Below, piece by piece: positions 30,118 to 38,419 of a stretch of 64,000 nucleotides of DNA; the stretch's first letter is position 1; every line of letters starts with the position of its first letter. The notes beneath the pieces were generated by a model, which did not search any database, was not told where the DNA came from, and saw only the letters and a list, made by a program, of their open reading frames with translations. Made by a program: the position numbers and the translations under genes. Origin of the DNA: Mycetohabitans rhizoxinica HKI 454. GTDB lineage: Bacteria; Pseudomonadota; Gammaproteobacteria; Burkholderiales; Burkholderiaceae. The stretch is taken from positions 1,011,518-1,075,517 of the forward strand of contig NC_014722.1 of NCBI RefSeq assembly GCF_000198775.1, in the 5' to 3' direction.

Positions 30118-30457
30118 GACTACCCCGTATCGATGCATTGTTTTTGTTGTATGGACAATCATATCCGCGGCATAACGCGGAAGTGATAAATCTTGTCAAA
30201 TCGTCGGTTGGCATGTCGCAATCGAGGCCGCAGCAACAGCGAATAGATATCAGACAGGTGAGTCTATCGCCCCCCGCCGTCTCTGCCGGCTTGGGATGTC
30301 CGGCACTTTCAGACTATAGCGAGGCTTGTTCGCCGGGGCCGGCACGCATGCGAAAGAGGAGCGAGAAAAACGCAACGCGCCGACACTGTGGGTGTCGGAA
30401 GTGATGGGGCGAGTGGCTGAAAAGATAATATCGGGCGAGAACGTCGTCGGATGTCCG

Positions 30458-30780
30458 TCATACGTGCAACAGCAAGTGCTTGTGTTCCCACGAACTGATC
30501 ACGTAGAAGAACACTTCGTACTCTGTTTTCTTCCACGCAAGGTAAGCCTTGACGAATTCCTTGCTCAGGACCGCGGCCAGCGGCTCACATGCCTCCAGCA
30601 GCGTCAAGTCTTCTGCAGATTGTGCGGCAACTAGTGCGGTTGCTGATATCCGTCGTTAGACAGGGGCTCGGTCGGCTTGAGCGCTTGAGGCATACCAGGT
30701 AGCTGGCCGCGAGCGTGCCGGCAATGGCCCGCTAGGGATTGCAGTTCGTACCCAATATGCGATTCCGAGGAAGACTACTT
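30458..30780 (-). pseudogene. Remnant of a glutamine synthetase-family gene
   Basis: The minus strand preserves only the last 100 or so codons of a glutamine synthetase-like enzyme, in broken frames. NRILGTNCNP is followed by an in-frame stop and then RAIAGTLAASYL. After a shift comes ALKPTEPLSNDGYQQPH, and then DLTLLEACEPLAAVL, EFVKAYLAWKKTEYEVFF and SSWEHKHLLLHV before the TGA. The fragment ends like the gamma-glutamylpolyamine synthetase (PuuA) group. It follows the aminotransferase gene on the same strand, as expected for a putrescine-catabolism cluster. The rest of 30118-30457 holds no recognisable gene. Confidence 0.8.
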
Positions 30781-30843
30781 AGTGTCCGGCATAGACGAAC
30801 CACGATGGCCGTCCATTCCTTTTTTGCGCAGCGACTGGTGTCG

Positions 30844-32172
30844 TTACTTTAGCGTCTGCAACGCGTTGCGCACCGTGTCAAAGACTTGCGTGATTTGTTG
30901 CTCGGAGATGATCAGCGGTGGTGAGAATGCGAGCGTGTCCCCGGTATAGCGGATCAATACGCCAAGCTCGAAACACTTGACGAACGCTTCGTAGGCACGC
31001 GCGCCGAACGCGCCGTCGCGCGATTCCAGTTCCACGCCGCCGACCAACCCCAGGTTGCGTACATCCTTCACGTACGGCGCATCGCGCAGCGCGTGGATCG
31101 CGTTCTCGAAAAAAGGCGCGATCTTTGCCGCCCGTTCAAACAATCCCTCGCGTTGATACAGGTCCTGCGCTGCAACTGCCGCTGCCGCCGCGATCGGGTG
31201 AGCCGAGTACGTATAGCCATGAAACAGTTCGATAGCACCCGGCGCGCTGGCATTCACGATCGTGTCGTAAATCTTCCTGTCCGTGGCTACCGCGCCCATC
31301 GGCGCGGCGGCGTTATTGATTGCTTTGGCCATCGTGATCAGGTCTGGCTTGACGCCGAAGAACTCAGCGGCCGTCGCGCGACCGAGCCGCCCGAACGCGG
31401 TGATGACTTCGTCGAAAATCAGCAAAATGTCGTGCTTGGAACAGATCTCCCGCAGCCGCTGCAGGTAGCCTTTTGGCGGAATCAGCACGCCAGTCGAGCC
31501 GGCCACCGGTTCGACGATCACGGCTGCGATCGTGGACGCGTCGTGCAAAGCGACCAGCCGCTCGAGTTCGTCGGCCAGATGCGCGCCATGTTCGGGCTGT
31601 CCGCGGGAAAATGCGTTCCTTGCCCGATCGTGGGTGTGCGGCAGATGGTCGACTGCAGGCAGCAGCGCGCCGGAGAATGCCTTACGGTTGGCGACAATGC
31701 CGCCTACCGAGATGCCGCCGAAACCGACTCCATGGTAGCTGCGCTCGCGGCCGATCAGCCGGGTGCGCTGCCCGTGGCCGCGCGCCCGGTGGTAGGCGAG
31801 CGCGATCTTCAGCGCGGTATCGACCGACTCCGATCCCGAGTTGGTGAAAAAGATGCGGTCCAGCCCGTCCGGCATGACGCGGGCCACCTTGGTCGCCGCC
31901 TGGAAAGCGAGCGGATGGCCCATTTGGAACGGCGGCGCATAGTCGAGCGTGCCGGCCGATTGCTGCATTGCGGAGACGATCTCCTCGCGCGCGTGACCCG
32001 CATTCACGCACCACAGGCCGGCCACGCCATCGAGTACCTTGCGGCCATCACTGGCCGTGTAGTACATGCCCTTGGCTGACGTCAGCAGGCGCGGCGCGGC
32101 CTTGAACTGGCGATTGGCGGTGAATGGCATCCAGAAGTTCGACAGATCGCCAGTGATATCGGATGAAGTCAT
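30844..32172 (-). CDS. Class III omega-aminotransferase
   Basis: PLP-dependent transaminase of 442 residues, most like beta-alanine/omega-amino acid:pyruvate or putrescine:pyruvate (SpuC-type) aminotransferases. Visible: FFTNSGSESVDTALK, SYHGVGFGG, VIVEPVAGSTGVLIPP, the cofactor Asp in LLIFDEVITAFGRLG and the PLP lysine near 283 in TMAKAINNA. ATG at 32172 with AGGAG upstream. It appears intact, although the flanking glutamine synthetase and gabT genes are broken. Substrate choice among omega-amino compounds cannot be fixed from sequence. Confidence 0.88.
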   Translation of the reverse strand: MTSSDITGDLSNFWMPFTANRQFKAAPRLLTSAKGMYYTASDGRKVLDGVAGLWCVNAGHAREEIVSAMQQSAGTLDYAPPFQMGHPLAFQAATKVARVMPDGLDRIFFTNSGSESVDTALKIALAYHRARGHGQRTRLIGRERSYHGVGFGGISVGGIVANRKAFSGALLPAVDHLPHTHDRARNAFSRGQPEHGAHLADELERLVALHDASTIAAVIVEPVAGSTGVLIPPKGYLQRLREICSKHDILLIFDEVITAFGRLGRATAAEFFGVKPDLITMAKAINNAAAPMGAVATDRKIYDTIVNASAPGAIELFHGYTYSAHPIAAAAAVAAQDLYQREGLFERAAKIAPFFENAIHALRDAPYVKDVRNLGLVGGVELESRDGAFGARAYEAFVKCFELGVLIRYTGDTLAFSPPLIISEQQITQVFDTVRNALQTLK

Positions 32173-32282
32173 GGTCGCTCCTTGAGTCGTTGTCCCACTC
32201 TATCGCCGCCCGGTCACCGACGGACAGATATAGTTTGCAACTGTGCTCCTAACTTTATTGTTTGTCACCCAAACTGTACTGG

Positions 32283-32306
32283 ACCACACGACCACACGAC
32301 CACACG
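32283..32306 (+). repeat. Three tandem ACCACACG units
   Basis: Three exact 8-base copies (32283-32290, 32291-32298, 32299-32306) in the spacer upstream of the aminotransferase, next to the GntR fragment. Confidence 0.85.
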
Positions 32307-32400
32307 ATCGAACAACATCGGCTTCGCGCCGGCGCGCAATTGCCGTCGGTGCGCAAGTTGGCTCGCACGCACCGGCCATCGTCATCCGAGGGGGAGTCGC
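32307..32400 (+). pseudogene. Fragment of a GntR/MocR-type regulator
   Basis: One frame reads IEQHRLRAGAQLPSVRKLA, the start of a GntR-family winged helix as found in MocR/GabR/PdxR regulators, then loses similarity within about 10 residues. MocR regulators commonly lie beside GABA and omega-aminotransferase genes, so this is probably the stump of the locus regulator. Short, hence moderate confidence. Confidence 0.5.
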
Positions 32401-32428
32401 GATACGCCGGCAATTAGACAAAGGCTTG

Positions 32429-33030
32429 ATGCATACCGCGTATCAGGTGGTTCCGTACGCGTCGTACGTTCGAGAAGATCAACGAATTGGCCGAGAAAAC
32501 CAACGTTTTGGCACCGATCAGCGGCCCGAAAAGAGCGCGTTTTTTACGACCGGCGCCGAAGCGGTTGAGAATGCGGTGAAAATCGCGCGGCTTGCGCAAG
32601 CTATGCGACGAGCATGAGATCGTGTTGTTTGCCGATGAGATCCAGACTGGTTTTGCGCGCATCGGCACATTGTTCGCGATGCAGCGCTTCGATGTCAGCC
32701 GGACCCGGATGCCGATGGCAAAGAGCCTGAGCGGCGGCATGCCGCTGTCCGGCGTGGTCAGCTGGGCCGCGCTGATGGATGCTGTGGAACCCGGCGGGCG
32801 GGGCACCTACGCGGGCAATCTGCTCGCCTGCGCGGCGGCGCATGCAGTGCTTGACTCACAAAGCGAGTCCAGCAGCATGCCTCGAAGGTGGCCTGTTGCT
32901 GCTCTTATGCAGCGTACATGGTAATGTGTTTCGCTACCTTTTCCTGCTGACGATCGAGCCGGCAGTGCTGGATGAGGAACTGGACATACTTGAACATGCG
33001 CCGACGCACGGCACCGTCGCGCAAGCATAG
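32429..33030 (+). pseudogene. gabT: Broken 4-aminobutyrate aminotransferase
   Basis: Scattered GabT segments in shifting frames. HTAYQVVPYASYV is followed by EKINELAEKTNVLAPISG in the next frame, then SAFFTTGAEAVENAVKIAR. About 100 codons are missing before LRKLCDEHEIVLFADEIQ. MAKSLSGGMPLSGVVSWA with the PLP lysine and GGRGTYAGNLLACAAAHAV survive, and the end is shifted again (LTIEPAVLDEELDILE). At least three frameshifts and one internal deletion make it non-functional. gabD follows 10 bases after its TAG. Confidence 0.88.
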
Positions 33031-33040
33031 GAACAGGAGC

Positions 33041-34513
33041 ATGGGATCGGACAATCAGACGTTATCGTTGAAGGATTCGTCACTGCTGCGCGATCTGGCC
33101 TACGTCAACGGGGCATGGGTCGGCGCGGATGAAGGGCGCACGTTCGAGGTGATCGATCCGGCGACGGGCCGCACGCTAGCGGCCGTTCCGGCGATGGGCG
33201 CGGCCGAGACGCGTCGCGCGATCGATGCGGCGCAGCTTGCACAACGCGCATGGCGTGTGAAGACGGGTAAAGAGCGTGCCGCGGTACTGCGTCGCTGGCA
33301 CGATTTGATGCTGGCCAATGCGCACGACCTGGCCACGATCATGACGGCCGAGCAAGGCAAGCCGCTTGCTGAGGCGAAAGGCGAGATCGGCTATGCGGCA
33401 TCGTTCCTCGAGTGGTTTGCGGAAGAGGCCAAGCGGGTGAACGGCGACACGTTGGCGAGCCCCGCCGGCGACAAGCGGCTCGTCGTGCTGAAGGAACCGG
33501 TGGGCGTATGTGCGGCGATCACACCCTGGAATTTCCCGGCGGCGATGGTCACGCGCAAGGTGGGCCCCGCGTTGGCGGCCGGCTGTGCGCTCGTGCTCAA
33601 GCCGGCGGAAGCCACGCCGCTGTCGGCGCTTGCGCTGGCCGCCCTGGCCGAGCGCGCCGGCGTGCCGGCGGGTGTGTTCAGCGTGGTCACGGGCGATCCG
33701 AAGACGATCGGCGCGGAAATGACGTCCAATCCGCTCGTGCGTAAGCTGTCATTCACGGGCTCGACGCCGGTCGGGCGGCTGCTCGCGGCCCAGTGTGCGC
33801 CGACGATCAAAAAGCTGTCGCTGGAGTTGGGCGGCAATGCGCCGTTCATCGTATTCGACGATGCGGATCTGGACGCGGCCGTGGAGGGGGCGCTCGCCTC
33901 GAAGTACCGCAATGCGGGCCAGACTTGCGTGTGCACGAACCGCTTCTACGTGCACGACTCGGTGTACGACGCATTCTCGCGCAAGCTTGCCGATGCGGTC
34001 AGCCGGCTCAAGGTGGGCAACGGGTTCGACGCGGAGGTCACGCAGGGACCGTTGATCAACCAGGCCGCGGTGGACAAGGTTGAGTCGCACATCGCCGACG
34101 CGCTTTCCCACGGCGCGCGCGTGCTCTCAGGCGGCAAGCGGCACGCGTTGGGCGGCACTTTCTTCGAGCCGACGGTATTGGCCGGCGTGACCCAGGCCAT
34201 GCGCATCGCGCGCGAGGAAACGTTTGGACCCGTTGCGCCGCTGTTCCGGTTCAGTACCGATGATGAAGTGATCCGTCTGGCCAACGAGACAGAATTCGGG
34301 CTGGCTGCGTACTTCTATAGCCGAGATCTGGGGCACGTGTGGCGCGTGGCGGAAGCGCTCGAGTACGGCATGGTGGGAATCAACACGGGCTTGATCTCGA
34401 ATGAGATCGGCCCGTTCGGCGGTGTGAAGCAGTCAGGGCTGGGGCGCGAGGGGTCCAAGTACGGGATCGATGAGTATCTCGAGCTTAAGTACTTGTGCAT
34501 CGGTGGGGTTTGA
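33041..34513 (+). CDS. gabD: NAD(P)-dependent succinate-semialdehyde dehydrogenase GabD
   Basis: Oxidises succinate semialdehyde to succinate, the last step of GABA breakdown. It has 490 residues, with the aldehyde-dehydrogenase signatures TPWNFPAAMVTRK, LELGGNAPFIVF (catalytic Glu near 262) and NAGQTCVC (nucleophile Cys296). ATG at 33041 after ACAGGAGC. It is intact although gabT just upstream is destroyed, so its substrate must come from elsewhere or the gene is newly without a partner. Confidence 0.93.
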   Translation: MGSDNQTLSLKDSSLLRDLAYVNGAWVGADEGRTFEVIDPATGRTLAAVPAMGAAETRRAIDAAQLAQRAWRVKTGKERAAVLRRWHDLMLANAHDLATIMTAEQGKPLAEAKGEIGYAASFLEWFAEEAKRVNGDTLASPAGDKRLVVLKEPVGVCAAITPWNFPAAMVTRKVGPALAAGCALVLKPAEATPLSALALAALAERAGVPAGVFSVVTGDPKTIGAEMTSNPLVRKLSFTGSTPVGRLLAAQCAPTIKKLSLELGGNAPFIVFDDADLDAAVEGALASKYRNAGQTCVCTNRFYVHDSVYDAFSRKLADAVSRLKVGNGFDAEVTQGPLINQAAVDKVESHIADALSHGARVLSGGKRHALGGTFFEPTVLAGVTQAMRIAREETFGPVAPLFRFSTDDEVIRLANETEFGLAAYFYSRDLGHVWRVAEALEYGMVGINTGLISNEIGPFGGVKQSGLGREGSKYGIDEYLELKYLCIGGV

Positions 34514-34758
34514 TTCCTTCTGGTCGGGCGTGCCGCTTGGGACTGCGGTGCGTTGTGCACCAGCGGTTCCGGCAATCCCGCCCTGGTGTGCCGGAAGCCT
34601 TGTGCGTTGCGGCCCGGCGTCGTTTCATCGCGCGCCTGGCAGGGCATCGAAGCGCCACATACCATAGCTTACGCATAAGCGGGCCAGTTTCGGCCGGATG
34701 GCGTCGCGGCTGCCATAGGCGATGGATCTCGGCGGTGCCGCAGGCTTTTTCGGTACAC

Positions 34759-34809
34759 TGTCACCAATCGGCCGGTAGCACGGATTGTGCTACCGGCCGA
34801 TTGGTGACA
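34759..34809. repeat. Perfect 23-bp inverted repeat with 5-base loop
   Basis: Arms 34759-34781 and 34787-34809 are exact complements; the loop is GGATT. The left arm begins TGTCACCAATCGG and ends GGTAGCAC. No T tract follows on either strand, so a classical terminator is unlikely. It lies between gabD and the methyltransferase gene, 56 bases before the latter's ATG. The rest of 34514-34758 holds no recognisable gene. Confidence 0.9.
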
Positions 34810-34864
34810 ACTGTGCGCCACCGCGCTTGTCGGCGTGGCGCTTGAACCTGTGTTTCGACCTGCT

Positions 34865-35734
34865 ATGTCCGAGAAGTATGACGTCCGCCCCGGCCAATCC
34901 ATCGAATTGCTCAAGGAACTCCATATCCTGACGCGCGAGGGCAAGCTTAACCAGGACAGCCGGCGCAAGCTCAAGCAGGTCTACCATCTGTACCAATTCA
35001 TCGAACCACTGCTCGCCGAATCGAAGCACCAGGGTCGCGACGTGACGCTGGTCGATCATGGTGCCGGCAAGTCGTACCTCGGTTTCATCCTGTACGATCT
35101 GTTTTTCAAGAACCTGGGCGACAACTCGCGCCTGTACGGTATTGAGACGCGCGACGAACTGGTGACCCAATCCGCCGACCTGGCCGCCCGGCTCGGGTTT
35201 CCTGGGATGGCGTTCCTGAAATTATCCGTAGCAGAATCGATCTCATCGGACCAACTGCCGTCAGCGGTGGACATCGTCACTGCGCTGCATGCTTGCAATA
35301 CGGCGACCGACGATGCGATCCGCTTTGCGCTGGCCAAGCAGGCCCGCCATATCGTGCTGGTGCCATGCTGCCAGGCGGAGGTGGCGGCCGTATTGAGGCG
35401 CAACAAGGCGAAGGCGCTCGGACGCACCGCGCTGAGTGAGCTGTGGCGTCATCCGCTGCACACGCGCGAATTCGGCAGCCAGTTGACCAACGTGCTGCGC
35501 TGCCTGCAGTTGGAAGCGCATGGGTATCACGTTAGCGTGACCGAGCTGGTCGGCTGGGAACACTCGCTGAAAAACGAACTGATTATTGCCACGTACAAAA
35601 ACCTGCCACGCCGCAAGCCGTCCGAGCGGCTGACGGCGATGTTGGCCGAACTCGGGCTGGAAGAACTCGCGCAACGTTTCTTCATCCCAGCGCTGGCCCG
35701 CGACAGCGAGCAGCGGATCGCCGATCCGGCGTGA
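34865..35734 (+). CDS. Putative SAM-dependent methyltransferase (METTL25-like)
   Basis: A 289-residue protein with a Rossmann SAM site in TLVDHGAGKSYLGFIL, LYGIETRDELV after it, and VTALHACNTATDDAIRFA plus VLVPCCQAEVAA downstream, the pattern of the Methyltransf_32/METTL25 group. Start taken at the ATG at 34865; a GTG at 34835 is possible. Substrate unknown. It converges with the DUF1415 gene; the two stop codons are adjacent. Confidence 0.75.
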   Translation: MSEKYDVRPGQSIELLKELHILTREGKLNQDSRRKLKQVYHLYQFIEPLLAESKHQGRDVTLVDHGAGKSYLGFILYDLFFKNLGDNSRLYGIETRDELVTQSADLAARLGFPGMAFLKLSVAESISSDQLPSAVDIVTALHACNTATDDAIRFALAKQARHIVLVPCCQAEVAAVLRRNKAKALGRTALSELWRHPLHTREFGSQLTNVLRCLQLEAHGYHVSVTELVGWEHSLKNELIIATYKNLPRRKPSERLTAMLAELGLEELAQRFFIPALARDSEQRIADPA

Positions 35735-36310
35735 TCAACGACGCTCGTCGTGCGCCTCCAGCAGGCGGCGCCAGCCCGCGTGACCGAGTGCGCGCATCGT
35801 TTGCTCGTTGCGTTCGTAAATGTGCGCCGCATCTGGAAACGCATCAACAGCCCGCGTCACGCTGGCTTCCCGCAGCAGATGCAGGATCGGATACGGCGCA
35901 CGGTTCGTATAGTTCTCGATGTCGTGCTCGCCGGTGCCGGCGAATTGGAACAGTGGGTGAAAGCTTGCGATCTGCACGCTGCCTTCCAGCGCGCGCCGAC
36001 GCAAAAGCTTGTCCGCGCGTGGCAGGAAGTCGTTGAACGCGTAGAAGTCGGCAAATGCGTCCGGCAATATCAGCAACGTCGTATCGATCGATTGCGGATC
36101 CGCGTCGACCAGCGTTTGCAGTTCGACATCGAGTGCGGCCAGCACGTCGGCGGCGGTGCAGGCGTCGCTGACCGTGTAGCGGATCTGCTGCTTGACGTGG
36201 ACGGCCTTCGCGAAAGGGCACAGATTCAGGCCAATGACGGCCCGTTCGAGCCATTGCACTGTGGCGCCGATGACGGCGGCGCGGCCCTGGCGTTTATCGT
36301 GCATCGGCAT
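35735..36310 (-). CDS. DUF1415 family protein
   Basis: About 191 residues of a conserved cytosolic family of unknown function; NLCPFAKAVHVKQQIRY and LLRREASV-like helices with IASFHPLFQFAG and NRAPYPILHLLREAS are the hallmarks. The start (ATG at 36310 or 36304) lies inside the end of tetR, an overlap of up to 17 bases, so the two are probably co-transcribed. Confidence 0.85.
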   Translation of the reverse strand: MPMHDKRQGRAAVIGATVQWLERAVIGLNLCPFAKAVHVKQQIRYTVSDACTAADVLAALDVELQTLVDADPQSIDTTLLILPDAFADFYAFNDFLPRADKLLRRRALEGSVQIASFHPLFQFAGTGEHDIENYTNRAPYPILHLLREASVTRAVDAFPDAAHIYERNEQTMRALGHAGWRRLLEAHDERR

Positions 36311-36953
36311 CACAGGGTGCGGTGGCCGCGTCGATCAATTGGGCGGCCAGGGCCGGCGCCGAGTCGATTATGTCGCAGCGCGGGTCGAAGGTCTGACTGG
36401 CGGTGTAGACGCCTTCAACGAGCAACGCAAGCGATGCACCGAGCCGTGCGGGCTCGTGTGCGCCGGCCTGTCGTGCCAGATCGGTCAGCCGTTCGAGCAA
36501 CGCCGTCTTGTTACGGGCGACGATCTGGCGCGCCGGGTGGTCGCGGTCCGAAAACTCACACGATACGTTGACAAACGGACAACCCCGGTAGTCGGGTCGG
36601 CGCGCGCGCGCAGTCAAATCTTCAAAAAATTGCTTCAATTGGCGTGCCGGCTGCCCGGGATGTTGCGCGGTACTGCACTCGAACCGTTGCCAATACTCGG
36701 CGTCCATCCGGTTCAGGTACGCGACCACAAGCTCGTCTTTCGACGCGAACTGGCGGTACAGGCTCATTTTGTTGACGCCTGCTTGCTCGACAACTGCGTC
36801 GATGCCCACCGCACGTATGCCTTGAGCGTAGAACAGCCGCGCCGCCGCGTCGAGCAATTGTTGCTGTGCGTCGGCGCCTGCTGTTGGGGTGCGGCGATGC
36901 GTGCCGGCGGACGGCGTGCGCCCGTGCGGGGAGGGTTGATTGCTGCGACTCAT
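36294..36953 (-). CDS. TetR family transcriptional regulator
   Basis: A 219-residue repressor-type protein. The N-terminal 28 residues are variable; the helix-turn-helix follows (LLDAAARLFYAQGIRAVGI, then AGVNKMSLYRQFASKDELV). The C-terminal ligand domain contains DYRGCPFVNVSCEFSD, as in regulators of small oxidative-stress or electrophile operons. ATG at 36953 with AGGAAGAG. Upstream dyads (37017-37072) are candidate operators. Confidence 0.88.
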   Translation of the reverse strand: MSRSNQPSPHGRTPSAGTHRRTPTAGADAQQQLLDAAARLFYAQGIRAVGIDAVVEQAGVNKMSLYRQFASKDELVVAYLNRMDAEYWQRFECSTAQHPGQPARQLKQFFEDLTARARRPDYRGCPFVNVSCEFSDRDHPARQIVARNKTALLERLTDLARQAGAHEPARLGASLALLVEGVYTASQTFDPRCDIIDSAPALAAQLIDAATAPCDADAR

Positions 36954-37016
36954 GACTCTTCCTGCGCTGCACCGATACAGGAGGTCTGGCAGCGCAATAC
37001 CATTCCTTGATATGTT

Positions 37017-37072
37017 ACCGATCAGTCACTAAGATTGCAACTTCATGTTGCTGACCCGTAACATGAAGTTGC
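37017..37072. promoter_or_regulatory. Candidate TetR operators between divergent genes
   Basis: Two dyads: the near-palindrome ACCGATCAGT (37017-37026), which resembles TetR/AcrR sites, and a perfect 13-base inverted repeat GCAACTTCATGTT (37037-37049) with AACATGAAGTTGC (37060-37072), loop of ten. They lie between tetR on the minus strand and a truncated plus-strand frame. Confidence 0.5.
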
Positions 37073-37097
37073 GGTCGAACCAACGGGACAGGCGCAG

Positions 37098-37196
37098 ATG
37101 AATACAGCAGTGAAATGGATCGGCGGTCGCTTTCATCAATGTTCAACGGGCGCGGCACTACGCTGCAACGACCGGCCCGCTTTTCGGTATGCTTAG
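37098..37196 (+). pseudogene. Truncated gene start opposite tetR
   Basis: A 32-residue frame starting MNTAVKWIGGRF with an ACAGG site upstream and a TAG at 37194-37196, placed where the divergent target of the TetR regulator would be. The opening residues loosely resemble OsmC-family proteins but the similarity is short. I read it as the 5' stump of a deleted gene; it could also be chance. Confidence 0.35.
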
Positions 37197-37239
37197 AGTT
37201 CTTCCCTGCTATGGTGACGATTCACGGCGAGACCTGACG

Positions 37240-37833
37240 ATGACCCCCAAACCCGCCCCGACCGAAGTCGATATCCACCCGCTGCTCGCCGGGCGCTGGA
37301 GCCCGCGTGCCTATGCCGACAAGCCGGTGACGCGCGACATACAGCACCAAATTCTCGAGGCGGCGCGCTGGGCGCCGTCGTCATATAACTTGCAGCCCTG
37401 GCGTTTTATCGTCTTTGACAAGCATGCCGATGCGCCCACCTATGACCGTGCTTTTGTCACGCTCGTGCCGTTCAACCAGGGCTGGAGCAAGCCGGTGCCG
37501 GTGCTGATTGCCGTGCTGGCCAAGACCACCACGCCAAAGGGCGACACGAACCCCTGCGCGCAGTACGATACCGGCGCGGCGGCGATGGCGCTGGTGCTGC
37601 AGGCGCATGCGCTCGGCCTGTGCGCGCATCAGATGAGCGGCTTTGACGTCAATGCCTTCAAGCAAACCTTTCAGACTCCCGACGACGTGCTGCCGATTGC
37701 GATGATTGCGATTGGGCATCCGGGTGATCCCGCGCTGCTGGGTGAGGCGCTGCGGGAGCGCGAATGGGCGCCCCGCCAACGCTTGGCGGTCAGCGAGCTT
37801 GCGTTTGCCGGTGCATGGAACAAACCGTTCTGA
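37240..37833 (+). CDS. Nitroreductase family protein
   Basis: A 197-residue FMN-dependent nitroreductase-fold enzyme: the N-terminal LLAGRWSPRAYADKPV and ARWAPSSYNLQPWRFIVF bind FMN, AMALVLQAHALGLCAHQMSG is the central helix, and the C-terminal REREWAPRQRL completes the site. Likely reduces quinones or nitro compounds with NAD(P)H. The ATG at 37240 was preferred. A TetR gene upstream suggests inducible expression. Confidence 0.88.
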   Translation: MTPKPAPTEVDIHPLLAGRWSPRAYADKPVTRDIQHQILEAARWAPSSYNLQPWRFIVFDKHADAPTYDRAFVTLVPFNQGWSKPVPVLIAVLAKTTTPKGDTNPCAQYDTGAAAMALVLQAHALGLCAHQMSGFDVNAFKQTFQTPDDVLPIAMIAIGHPGDPALLGEALREREWAPRQRLAVSELAFAGAWNKPF

Positions 37834-37839
37834 TTTTGT

Positions 37840-38310
37840 CATCGTCGGCCGCGGCGAGCATCGCGGCGACGCCGATCAGATAGCCGCCGAATACCGCTGC
37901 GCACTCGTGCGTATCGATTAGGCGACCGAGCAGCACGCCGGATATCGCATAGGTGAAAAAAATCGCGTTGTAGAAGAACGCTTGTGCAGCCATCAGCGCC
38001 AGCCCGACCAGCGAGCGGCGCCGATGCCGCACGAGTAGCGCGTGGCAGATTTCGCGCAGTGGCGTGTGGGGGCGCACCTTCAAGCGCAATGTTGGCAAGC
38101 CCTCGCAGTCGAGCATGACGCCGCGGCGACGAAACTGCTGCTCGATCGCCGTGACGATCGCATGGGCTTCGTCGGGCCGCCCATGCGTCAGCAGCCAGCG
38201 CGGGCTCTCCGGAATCCACATCCGCATGAGTAATACTAGCAACCCGAGTCGGCACCGATAAAAAAGCATAGACGCCACCCATAGTCCGGCGGCAGCAGCA
38301 CGGGGTCCAT
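37840..38310 (-). pseudogene. Remnant of an MFS transporter
   Basis: An open minus-strand frame keeps only a middle slice of a major-facilitator sugar or metabolite porter: a membrane helix, the motif MWIPESPRWLLTHGRPDEA, the cytosolic loop with HTPLREICHALL, then AQAFFYNAIFFTYAISGVLL and a final helix. Start, first helices and C-terminal half are missing; family members have 430 or more residues, only about 155 are left here. The sequence between 38311 and the Hsp70 gene holds nothing else. Confidence 0.75.
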
Positions 38311-38419
38311 GCAGCGACACAGGCTTTGCCTGCGGCGCTGCTTCGTGCTAAAAACCTGTCCCTTTCCGAGTTGGCGGTGTCAACCGTGAGTTCGCAGCTG
38401 GCCATCCCAGGAGCATCGA

